Assembly: GCF_027409185.1 (NCBI RefSeq)
Contig: NC_084471.1
Location: forward strand, 9,453,035-9,517,034
Length of the DNA stretch: 64,000 nt
Direction of reading: 5' to 3'
Origin: Cynocephalus volans
Lineage: Eukaryota > Chordata > Mammalia > Dermoptera > Cynocephalidae
Position 1 is the first letter of the stretch, and each line of letters opens with the position of its first letter. This document shows, piece after piece, positions 57,601 through 64,000 of the stretch. The notes beneath the pieces are model-generated. The model was not told the origin of the DNA, ran no database searches, and worked only from the letters and a program-made list of their open reading frames with translations. The position numbers and the translations under genes were made by a program.

Positions 57601-60600
57601 GCTGATAACACCAAGGCCATGGGTTCGGATCCTATATAGGATGGCCGGTTGGCTCACTGGCTGAGCGTGGTGCTGACAACATCAAGCCAAGGGTTAAGAT
57701 CCCCTTACCGGTCATCTTAAAAAAATAAAATAAAATACTACGATCACAACGAATAGTTCTTCCATTTTAATTAAGAAGTCCAAGTTTGAAATATACCATT
57801 CAAGTTTGAAACACAGCATCTAACTAAATCTTAGAGATCTACTATTAGGCAGTTTAGGCTTTGTGTTTGAAAATTTTTCTTGGCATTTACCCCAAATGAT
57901 AAGAGCTTGTGGGACTACAAAGCCCAACCGAGTCTCTTAAACCTTACATGTTGTTAAATTCTGTTCACTATTATACTGACTTAGGTATCCTGTTAACTTA
58001 CATGAGAAGGGTATAAGGTGGTTACTAGTTCAATCCCCCTCAAACTCAAAACAGTTAAGAATGATGTTCTCTTTCACTAATATTTCAGTTTTTAGAAGAG
58101 AAACTGATTTTCTCCTTACAGAAGAAATACTTTTACTACATCTAAGATGACTAGCCACTGCTGATATATTCCCTAGATCAGTGCTAATAGAACTTCCTGT
58201 GATGGATATGTTACCTATCTGTGCTAACCAATAATGGTAGCCACTAGCACAGGCAGCTTGGCTGCTGAGCACATGAAAAGTGGGTATAGTAAAACTGAGA
58301 AATAATTTTTTAACTTTATTTACTTTTAATTAATTTGTATTTAAATAGCCATCTGATGGCTACCATACTGGACAGCACAGGACCCCTTAGAAAGAAATCT
58401 GAGAATAATCACCTGACAACAAACTAAGACATAAGATAGCACTTTTCAAAATAACGCAGTTACTTACGTTTGGGGTTGGGAAGGGTCATCCCCCAAAGAA
58501 ACGCTCTCCCCTTGGATTTCATTGAAACACTTCTCACAGAAATGATACCTGTCGGCAAGAAGGCCATACTGGGGTGAACTGTTCCGTTCACACAACACAG
58601 CCCAAGCCAAGCAACGAAGCCACCAATCACAGCAGGCCAAGGAGGGGGACGGGAGCAGAGAGCAGGTCATCAACGGCGACAAGGACATTCAATGATGCAG
58701 ATTTATGGGCCCCACAGTTTGGTTTTTTTTTTTTTTTTTTTTTGTATTTTTGTATTTTGCAATCAAAGCCAAGTGCAGACAACGAAAAGCATGAGGGAGA
58801 AAAAAAAAAACAAACGAAGAAATGAGGGATTGCAGGACAACAAAAAACATAAAAGCAAGACAGGACAACACAAAGCAGAAAGCCAAGGCAAAGCACATAT
58901 TAGCATTGAATATCTCAAATGGGATCACAAGTAGCAAATGATTACAGCAAATAAAAACAAAAAAGTTTCACTTACACAGACCCATACCCTTTCATTTCAG
59001 TAATTAATGCTACTTGATATAAATAATCAAAAGGAGGAAGAAGGATAAATATACCAGGGAAAGAACTGCTACTCTGACCATTTCCTAAACATAGTAATCA
59101 CACACTTTCTCCCACTTCCAAAAGAAGAACAAAAACCCCACTATGGGATACAGTGTAGAAGGAAATAATCATCTGGGGATTGAAAAACACAAAATCTCTT
59201 TTTGATTCCAAGGAAGCCATAATAAAAAAAAAATTGTTTTTCAATGCAATGTCTGCACAAGCAGTAAAATATTGATTACAGCCATCCAGGGACACACTCC
59301 AAAAGGCAAAAATGCAGTGGTGTGTGCAGGTACATGATTAAACGTGCCTTGTTACAAAGATGAACAAACACTGCACATAGCTGTTAAAAACCCAAAAATG
59401 GTATAAACATCAAGAATGTAACATGAGAAAAGTTTCATGCCAGTTGTTACTTGCTTTTTTGAACATAAAGTGCTTATAACAACTTGAGCCTCACTTTTCC
59501 TAGGTTTCAATGGGTAAAAAACTGGATTCTAATGCCTACAAAGCATGAGGAGTGCTCTTAACTTTTTGTAAATAAAACAAAAAGTTTAAGTGACTTTTCA
59601 AAGCTAGAAATGCATCTGTAGCACACAAGTTCAGCAAAAACCAACACAATGGGCTTGGTAGTATTAACCAAGGTATTAACTGCCAGCCTTGCTATTATTT
59701 TATCAGAGCCCCAAATAAGCACCCTATGCCATCTATATTATGGGCTGATAACTGAAAATAGGAGCCAAATCATGGTTAAGATAGATTAGTAAATGCAATT
59801 TATGTGATGACAGCCATTCATTGGGCAGGAGAAATAAGGCAGAAGGTGCCTAGTTTACTAGAATCCCATCATCCTCTGCCACATGAAAGCCTCCTTTGTA
59901 GGGAAAAATCAGGTACAGAATTTTTTTGGAGGTTTTCCTTTTAATTTACTTAATAGAGGCAAAACAAATACTCTGGAATCCTGTTTTCATACATTCCTAG
60001 AACTACTTAGGGATAGGCCACACATAAAAACGAAACATTTCCAAAAAGCTGTCTAACAACAAAGTTTAGTTAAAAGTTTTCTGGGGAGTTTGAAAATCTG
60101 TTTTGCCTCAGGGTGTGGTGATCAATAAAAGCACAGCAGAAAGAGAAGTGGGGGGGCCTGGGACATAGCCCCATCTATGCCACAAATCACAAAACTGCTT
60201 AACTTCCCAAGGCCTTGGGTTCCTTCTTTATCAAAATAAGGGCCCAAACAACTAATGCAAGGCTATGTTTTGCTAGAAAATTTTATAATTTTTCAAAAAG
60301 CTGAAAGCAGAGAACAGAACTTGTGCTATACAGCTGTTTTCAAGCAAGTTACACATGAGTCATGACTGTATGTGTGCTGATCCATCCACATGCACTCCCT
60401 AGACATTCGGACACATGGATCATGGTCCACACATGGTTGAGCTTACCTGTTCTGGTAACTGTAGTAAGTGGCATCGCGAGGGATTGTGCATAACTGTTTG
60501 CCATAGCAACACAGTGTCTGTGGAGAGAACTCCAACTGCAAAAGGAACGATTTGTTAAGAGTACAGGAGCCTGAAGGACAAGCTAAAACAGTTACAATGG

Positions 60601-62442
60601 CAAATTGGAAACAAAAGCCAGTGACATCTTAGTTCTCATTAATGTTAATCATAATGGCCTATTTCAGTTTTTTAAAATTTTACTTCAGTTTCCAAAAACC
60701 ATTCTAAACTTACTATTTCACCACTCAGAGGTAGGCTTAGCAATCATTGCCTTCCACTTTGCCACTTGCAGCTCAATGTGACTTGGTATGCACAGGAAAA
60801 CCAGTACACTGTGCAATGTGAACCCACAGGTGAACATGATAAAGCCCTACCCCAGATGAGCTTACAGTCTGATGATTCAATATCATACGAGTCACATCTG
60901 TACAAAGACTGTCTTTACAGAAAGCCCATTCTATATAAACATGTACAAGTAAATATAAACAATGCATTAAGAGAAAGGCCCTATCAAAGCCAGTAGAAGC
61001 AAGATATCTCTTATCCCAGTCATCACTATATTCTAGGTATCCTGGAAAAGTTAAAGGCAGATCTGAAAGCCATTTCTTACCTTTCTGCCACAACAATATC
61101 CAAGGCTCTGCATGACTGGGTCAATTTCTTGTTCAAAGACCTCAGACAACTTGGAGCAGTACTTGTATACCCGGGATGTTTTCCGGTTATATAACCAGGC
61201 ATTGTTGAACATAAGCCAAATGTCATCCACATATTGCCAGGGTTCCTGATACTGTCCTGTGTCTAACTTCCTCTTGATGGTAGAAAGATCCATGGGGCTC
61301 TTTACAATATCAAAGTAATCCTAGAAAGACAAGTGACACCAAACAACATTACCCAAGAGTCTCAGCATATTTAGGGCAGATGGAATATCTTCCTATTATC
61401 ATCATTAATTTTCCAGGTAATGTTGAGTCTATATTCCCCAAAAGTTGGGTGATGCCCATTATTTCTTTAAATTATTAGTTTTCACAGATATGAAGCTGCT
61501 TAGAAGGCAGAGAAAATAAGAGGTATTTTGGACTTTCCAGACAGCAGGCTGATGATCTACAGAAACAACTCCAGATGCATCCCTAATCCAAAAATCAGAA
61601 ATCCAAAATGCTACAAAATCTGAAACTTTTTGAGTGCCAACATGACACTCAAAGGAAATGCTCATTCGAGCATTTTGGGTTTTCAGATTAGGAATGCTCA
61701 ACTGGTATATATTCTACAAATATTCCAAAATTAGAAAAAATCTGAAATCCGAAACACTTTGGTCCCAAAAACTATGAATAAGGAATATTCAACTTGTACA
61801 CAAATGTTCATAGCAGCACTATCCTCAATAGCACAAAAGTGTAAACAACCCAAATGTCTATCAACTAATGAACATGTAAAGAAAATGTAGTACAGACATA
61901 TAGTGGAATATAACTGGGCCATAAAAAGGAATGAAGTCCTGATTTGTGCTACAACATGGATGAATTTCAAAAACATGTTAAGTGAAAGAAGCCAGTCACA
62001 AAAAACCATGTATTGTTTCCATTTAATGAAATGTCTAAAACATACAAATCGAGAGACAAAAGGTAGACTGGTGTCTGCCTAGGTTTGGGGGGTGGGGTAC
62101 TGGGGGAGGAAATGAAGAGTGACCATTAATGGATATGGGGTTTCTTTTGTGGGATGATAAAAATAAAACTGTGGTGATGGTTGTACAACTCTTATGAATA
62201 TACTAAAAACCACTGAATTACACATTTTAAATAGGTGACTTGTATGGTATATGAATTATATCTCAACAAAGCCGTTACCAGATTTAAAAAAAAAAAAAAT
62301 CAGAAGTACCACCACATACTTACAGGGATTCCTAGAAGCTGAGGGTCCACAGGTTGACGAAAGGGAAGGGATTCCGGATCCTGACGGTAAAGTGCCTCTA
62401 GTGTTGGCATCAGTGCCTGTCGTAATTCTTCTGGCTTGAAAA
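43484..62442 (-). CDS. EP300: EP300 (p300 acetyltransferase), exons 17-31 of 31
   Basis: p300 is the nuclear lysine acetyltransferase that acetylates histones (H3K27, H3K18) and many factors and scaffolds enhancers. Fifteen exons join in frame to 4,118 nt including the stop, covering human residues about 1048 to the end. Seen in order: bromodomain with the acetyl-lysine Asn1132 (LYN in [12 protein letters not shown]); the RING/PHD cysteine cluster; HAT core with Asp1399 (SYLD), Trp1436 (GHIW) and Tyr1467 (EWYKKM); the Lys-rich autoinhibitory loop; ZZ and TAZ2 fingers; IBiD; and a Q/P-rich tail ending [10 protein letters not shown]. Human numbering fits exactly up to TAZ2. The tail is about 5 residues longer from repeat changes. 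EP300 rather than CREBBP by the C-terminus. Exons 1-16 lie beyond 64000. Confidence 0.99.
44051..44077 (-). repeat. Polyglutamine tract in p300 (9 codons)
   Basis: Nine glutamine codons: six CAG in a row flanked by CAA and CAG/CAA interruptions. It lies between GVGYP and RMQHHMQQ. Confidence 0.95.
45683..45890 (-). other. EP300 intron 30
   Basis: 208 bp. Donor GTAGGC, acceptor CCCCCCAG. The long C run before the AG is an atypical polypyrimidine tract but has T-rich sequence further upstream. Confidence 0.9.
45891..46172 (-). CDS. EP300: EP300 exon 30: C-terminal HAT lobe and ZZ start
   Basis: 94 codons ([20 protein letters not shown] to [10 protein letters not shown]), human 1594-1687. It includes the last HAT strands and the first zinc ligands of the ZZ domain (CNECKHH). 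Acceptor TTTGCAG, donor GTAGGC. Confidence 0.98.
46173..48316 (-). other. EP300 intron 29
   Basis: 2.1 kb without visible SINE, L1 or LTR insertions, unlike the rest of the window. No other exon seen. Confidence 0.8.
48317..48478 (-). CDS. EP300: EP300 exon 29: autoinhibitory loop
   Basis: 54 codons, [20 protein letters not shown] to YATMEKHKE (1540-1593). The lysine-rich loop, when hypoacetylated, blocks the active site, and autoacetylation releases it. Many Lys are preserved. Acceptor CCCTATAG, donor GTAAGA. Confidence 0.98.
48479..49589 (-). other. EP300 intron 28
   Basis: Contains a truncated reverse SINE (49141-49228), A-rich runs (48888-48925 and 49239-49262), otherwise unique. Confidence 0.8.
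49141..49228 (-). mobile_element. tRNA-Ile-type SINE, truncated
   Basis: T run, GGAGGCTGGCTGGTATGGGG and CAAACCCTTGACCCTGGTGT. It lacks the 5' end. Confidence 0.8.
49590..49754 (-). CDS. EP300: EP300 exon 28: HAT core
   Basis: 55 codons, [20 protein letters not shown] to [11 protein letters not shown] (1485-1539). It encodes the end of the substrate-binding lobe and a Glu-rich helix before the loop. Acceptor TTTTTACAG, donor GTAAGG. Confidence 0.98.
50249..50414 (-). CDS. EP300: EP300 exon 27: HAT active site
   Basis: One base plus 55 codons, [20 protein letters not shown] to SERIVHDYK (1430-1484). It has Trp1436 and Tyr1467, both needed for catalysis in human p300. Acceptor TATGTTAG, donor GTCAGT. 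Confidence 0.98.
50415..51195 (-). other. EP300 intron 26
   Basis: 781 bp of unique sequence. No repeat or exon recognised. Confidence 0.75.
51196..51309 (-). CDS. EP300: EP300 exon 26: HAT acetyl-CoA region
   Basis: One base, 37 codons and two bases, [20 protein letters not shown] to [11 protein letters not shown]. It contains Asp1399 in SYLDSVHFF, part of the acetyl-CoA pocket. Donor placed so that TTAGG precedes GTAAGC, which keeps Leu-Gly in frame. Confidence 0.98.
51359..51457 (-). mobile_element. tRNA-Ile-type SINE, monomer
   Basis: G-rich 3' tail variant, CTGAACCCTTGACCTTGGTG, CTGAACTAACTGGCCAGCC. Perfect flank TGAGTTCTTACTT (51346-51358 and 51458-51470). In EP300 intron 25, 36 nt from exon 26. 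Confidence 0.9.
52007..52153 (-). CDS. EP300: EP300 exon 25: HAT core
   Basis: 48 full codons and split Arg at both ends, [20 protein letters not shown] to [11 protein letters not shown] (1343-1390). Acceptor TTTTGTAG, donor GTATGA. Confidence 0.98.
52154..52277 (-). other. EP300 intron 24
   Basis: Only 124 bp, the shortest intron in the window. Donor GTATCT is weaker than consensus. Confidence 0.9.
52278..52428 (-). CDS. EP300: EP300 exon 24: HAT N-terminal part
   Basis: 49 full codons, [20 protein letters not shown] to VEVKPGMKA (1293-1341). It differs from human as I recall it at NEF (human NDF) and QSH (human QNH). Acceptor ATTCCTAG. Confidence 0.97.
52574..52680 (-). pseudogene. U6 snRNA pseudogene
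   Basis: The minus strand reads ATGCTTGCTTTATCAGCACA, then TACAGAGAAGATTAGCATGG and CCCCTG, ending TGTTCCATATTTTT: a full-length 107-nt U6 copy. The invariant ACAGAG box is kept. The 5' stem (GTGCTCGCTTCGG in U6) and the 3' portion are mutated, and no distal/proximal promoter elements are evident upstream. Followed by an A-rich stretch. In EP300 intron 23, same strand as the gene. Confidence 0.9.
53269..53336 (-). CDS. EP300: EP300 exon 23: PHD/linker
   Basis: 22 full codons, [20 protein letters not shown] to AK (1270-1291). Human has Ser where this has Thr after LKK. Donor GTAAGT. The acceptor TTTAG precedes ATTTGTCTG. Confidence 0.97.
53626..53801 (+). mobile_element. tRNA-Ile-type SINE, dimer
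   Basis: GGGGGCCGGACCGTGGCTCA, CGGGTTTGGATCCCATATAG, GTTAAGATCCGCTTACTGGT, T/A-rich tail. Confidence 0.92.
53840..54330 (+). repeat. Old LINE-1 3' end
   Basis: TGCTACTGGTGGGAATGTAC, AATATTCATCAACAAAGTAA, ACTATGCATCCATTAAAAAT and TTCAAATTTTATAATAAAAA. Confidence 0.75.
54548..54641 (-). mobile_element. tRNA-Ile-type SINE, monomer
   Basis: GGTTGCTGGCCAGTAAGGGA to TAGCTAACTGGCCAGCCCC. CTGGATAT on both sides. A (TA)n run adjoins at 54531-54548. Confidence 0.85.
55393..55470 (-). CDS. EP300: EP300 exon 22: PHD finger
   Basis: 25 full codons, [20 protein letters not shown] to IIWPA (1244-1268). Cys/His ligands of the PHD module beside the HAT. Acceptor CATTTTCAG, donor GTAAGG. Confidence 0.98.
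56155..56211 (-). CDS. EP300: EP300 exon 21
   Basis: 57 nt, [18 protein letters not shown] with split Thr and Leu. Small linker exon between the RING and PHD parts. Acceptor CTCCTTAG, donor GTAAGT. Confidence 0.97.
56763..56849 (+). mobile_element. tRNA-Ile-type SINE, hybrid monomer
   Basis: GGGGCCGGCCCCTGGCTCAC to GTTAAGATCCCCTTACCGGT, CATCTT and A tail. Confidence 0.92.
57095..57185 (+). mobile_element. MER5A-like DNA transposon fragment
   Basis: CCACTCAAAGTACACTATGA, AGACCAGCAGCACCAGAAGG and CCTGGGAG follow the MER5A order. Confidence 0.55.
57566..57733 (+). mobile_element. tRNA-Ile-type SINE, dimer
   Basis: GGGCCGGCCTGTGGCTCACT to GTTAAGATCCCCTTACCGGT. Flank AATACTACAATCA / AATACTACGATCA (57553-57565 and 57734-57746). 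Confidence 0.94.
58165..58380 (+). mobile_element. Old nonautonomous DNA transposon (hAT-like MITE)
   Basis: TGCTAATAGAACTTCCTGTG, ATGGTAGCCACTAGCACAGG, TTTACTTTTAATTAATTTGT, ATGGCTACCATACTGGACAG. The ends are roughly inverted copies of each other. Exact family uncertain. Confidence 0.5.
58468..58548 (-). CDS. EP300: EP300 exon 20: RING-like zinc region
   Basis: 26 full codons, [20 protein letters not shown] to DPSQPQ (1198-1223). Acceptor CCGACAG, donor GTAAGT. The frame is also open upstream into intron 19 for about 46 codons, which is chance readthrough. Confidence 0.98.
58549..60446 (-). other. EP300 intron 19
   Basis: 1.9 kb with a T run at about 58723-58743 and A-rich patches. No SINE, L1 or exon recognised. 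Confidence 0.75.
60447..60535 (-). CDS. EP300: EP300 exon 19: bromodomain-RING linker
   Basis: 29 codons plus two bases, [20 protein letters not shown] to DATYYSYQN (1168-1196). Acceptor CTTTTGCAG, donor GTAAGC. Confidence 0.98.
60536..61080 (-). other. EP300 intron 18
   Basis: 545 bp, unique. Open frames reaching 76-107 codons are intronic extensions of the flanking exon or random. Confidence 0.8.
61081..61320 (-). CDS. EP300: EP300 exon 18: bromodomain core
   Basis: 80 codons, [20 protein letters not shown] to [11 protein letters not shown] (1088-1167), same 240-nt length as the human exon as I recall. It carries Asn1132 that anchors acetyl-lysine, and the conserved Tyr residues of the pocket. 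Acceptor TTTCTAG, donor GTAAGA. Confidence 0.98.
61540..61795. mobile_element. Old palindromic DNA-transposon-like repeat
   Basis: ATCCCTAATCCAAAAATCAG and CATTTTGGGTTTTCAGATTA are inverted copies within the element. AACTTTTTGAGTGCCAACAT and GACACTCAAAGGAAATGCTC complete the known placental repeat. Name not asserted. Confidence 0.5.
61795..62280 (+). repeat. Old LINE-1 3' end
   Basis: GTTCATAGCAGCACTATCCT, GGAATATAACTGGGCCATAA, TGCTACAACATGGATGAATT and TACACATTTTAAATAGGTGA. Confidence 0.85.
62324..62442 (-). CDS. EP300: EP300 exon 17: bromodomain start
   Basis: Two bases plus 39 codons, [20 protein letters not shown] to DPQLLGIP (1049-1087), the first bromodomain helix and ZA loop start. 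Acceptor CTTCTTAAAG, donor GTAAGT. It is the most 5' EP300 exon in the window. Confidence 0.98.
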
Positions 62443-63236
62443 CTTTAAGAAGAGTACATTTGAAATTAGTTATCCATTAAGCAAAAGAATTTAAATAAAG
62501 TTCAAATTGAAGCTGCAAAATCATCTCAAGAATCACAAAACACAAAATCGACTACATTGTGCATGAAGCTGTAACTAAGGCCTCACTTCCTCATTCTAAC
62601 TCCTTTCTGTTCTGCTTCAGGCAACACCTACGAAACAGCATGTCTTGTCGTCTTTAAACTCTTTCAAGGCTCAGCTAATTTTCCAGTGACAAATTCAGTT
62701 AAAATGGAGTTTTGGCCAAGTAGAAACAGAACCCAAAGCCTTCTAAAAATTTACGAAGAGCCTTCTCAATATGACAATTAAAAAGATACTGGCAGTAAGA
62801 GGGTGGTGGTATCAAGTAATACAGTCTTCCTTCATGACATCAGTATTTAACAAGTCAAATTAGAACTGGTATGACTGTCTTAGCACTAAAGGAGTCAGAA
62901 GCATTCAAGGGGAGAAAATCTCAATAAAATGATATTTTAGAGTTGAGGAAGAACAGATGTTTACTATTTTAATGGCAAATGTTAGGGTTAAGTCTCAAAA
63001 AAAGAGTAAACTAAATTACTGCTAGAACAGTGGACTGAGTTGATCAAATTAAGTTCAAATGTGTTCTCATTAATGTTTTCCAAAAGTCAAGAAATATTTG
63101 CTGAAATGTCCCAAATGGAATTAAACTATTGCTGAAGCAGCTAGTGACTAACCAGACAGCCCAAGGGTCCAATTTTGAGCTTTTAAAGTCTGAGCAAGGG
63201 TCTTATTATTTTTTGATTTGCAAATTAATTTAACTT

Positions 63237-63340
63237 GAGGGCCGGCCCGTGGCTCACTTGGGAGTGTGTGGTGCTGACAACACCAAGCCAAGGGTTAAGA
63301 TCCCCTTATTGGTCATCTTTAAAAAAAAAAAAAAAAGTAA
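63237..63340 (+). mobile_element. tRNA-Ile-type SINE, hybrid monomer
   Basis: GGGCCGGCCCGTGGCTCACT to GTTAAGATCCCCTTATTGGT and A tail. Perfect flank TAATTTAACTT (63226-63236 and 63341-63351). Confidence 0.94.
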
Positions 63341-63814
63341 TAATTTAACTTTAGGAAGGTATATCTTTTTATCTGTTTAGATACTTTTCACCTCAAGGTG
63401 GGGAGGTGCTATGAAAAAAATCAGACTACACAGGAATGGGTTGTCTCTCATACCTGGATATGTGCAAAACAGAACTTGAGTAAACTTGTGATTAGATGTT
63501 TTAAAGAGTGATTCCTTAAGACTGTGTTTATTTCAGCCTATATTAAAATAACACCTCAATATATACAAACCCTATTTTTAAATGAAAATAATTTTTTAAA
63601 CCCAACATTTTTATAGCATGTTGTATTAATGGAACATTTCTAATCATCTCCAAGAGCAGCAGACTCACCCTTGCAATAAGTCCACCTAAGCCAACTGCAG
63701 CATCACTAGAGCCACAAGTTCTAGTCCTAAATTAAATTAATTTCTGTGGGAATTGTTTGAGTCCAATACATCAGTGCTGCTTGCCCAATTTGACCCATTC
63801 ATTTTCAGCAGAGA

Positions 63815-64000
63815 CTGCCTCAGCCTGACTGGGTTTGCATCCTGGCCCAGGAACTGACCAGCTGAGTAACCTGGGGTAAGTTACTTAATCTTGTTAAGCC
63901 CCAGCTTTCCTGCCTGTAGAAGCAGGTATCAATAACCTCACAGAGTTGTTGTGAAGTTATTAAATGAGACAATGCAGGTGCCTGGTATACAGGATGTGAA
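63815..64000 (+). repeat. MIR SINE
   Basis: GGGTTTGCATCCTGGCCCAG, GGTAAGTTACTTAATCTTGT and ACAGAGTTGTTGTGAAGTTA. Confidence 0.9.

Larger units (their letters stand above)
56212..58467 (-). other. EP300 intron 20
   Basis: 2.3 kb with two SINEs (56763, 57566), a MER5A-like piece (57095-57185) and a hAT-like MITE (58165-58380). Confidence 0.75.
61321..62323 (-). other. EP300 intron 17
   Basis: Two old repeats fill it: a palindromic DNA-transposon-like element (61540-61795) and an L1 3' end (61795-62280). Confidence 0.75.
62443..64000 (-). other. EP300 intron 16 (partial)
   Basis: No exon is found up to the window end. Mostly unique, with one SINE (63237) and a MIR at the end. Confidence 0.75.

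Noticed and set aside
58464-58688. Extended exon 20 of EP300 beginning MSLSPLMTC
   Set aside because: A good acceptor (CCGACAG) stands at 58549-58550 and the known protein joins exon 19 there. The upstream frame is intronic.

Overview
The window is nuclear DNA of a placental mammal. Two genes of the conserved EP300-L3MBTL2 block (human chromosome 22q13 synteny, recalled) are read on the minus strand: the 3' half of EP300 (histone acetyltransferase p300) at the right, and the first two exons of L3MBTL2 (a PRC1.6 Polycomb-type repressor subunit) at the left, with about 39 kb of repeat-rich intergenic DNA between them. The host is most likely a colugo (Dermoptera). About 46 SINEs are built from one, two or three tRNA-Ile-like units with oligo(A) tails, which fits the dermopteran CYN SINEs. 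I see no Alu and no equine ERE. The species call is inference from repeat type.

Layout. 1-3330: L3MBTL2 intron 2, exon 2 (710-950), intron 1 and coding exon 1 (3305-3328), then its CpG-rich promoter to about 3620. 3630-42340: intergenic DNA with old L2, MIR and L1 remnants, two MaLR-type solo LTRs of equal length in opposite orientation (5521-6098 and 16245-16672), processed pseudogenes of TIMM17B, RPL22L1 and TMA7, an orphan CpG island (9390-10150) followed by an ordered minisatellite (10275-10532), and a tailless tRNA-iMet half insertion (13251-13287). A complete-length L1 (19342-25391) has an open ORF1 and a dead ORF2. It landed in an older retrocopy that carries an antisense fragment of a gammaretrovirus-like pol/env junction. 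42340-64000: EP300 3'UTR, then exons 31 to 17, all with usable splice sites and one continuous reading frame from human residue about 1048 to the stop. EP300 intron 23 holds a U6 pseudogene.

Function. p300 acetylates histones and transcription factors and activates enhancers. The exons here encode the bromodomain, RING/PHD region, catalytic HAT core with its lysine-rich autoinhibitory loop, ZZ and TAZ2 zinc fingers, and the IBiD/NCBD and glutamine-rich tail. L3MBTL2 acts the opposite way, in repression with E2F6/PCGF6. Its promoter has two E2F-type sites, two CCAAT boxes and a ZNF143-type motif, which suggests feedback by E2F-family factors.

I found no operon, CRISPR array or evidently new protein system. 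The most unusual items are the tRNA-half retropseudogene with a 17-bp target duplication, the nested retrocopy carrying antisense retroviral sequence, the modular SINEs including a trimer, and the (A-A-B)x3 minisatellite.
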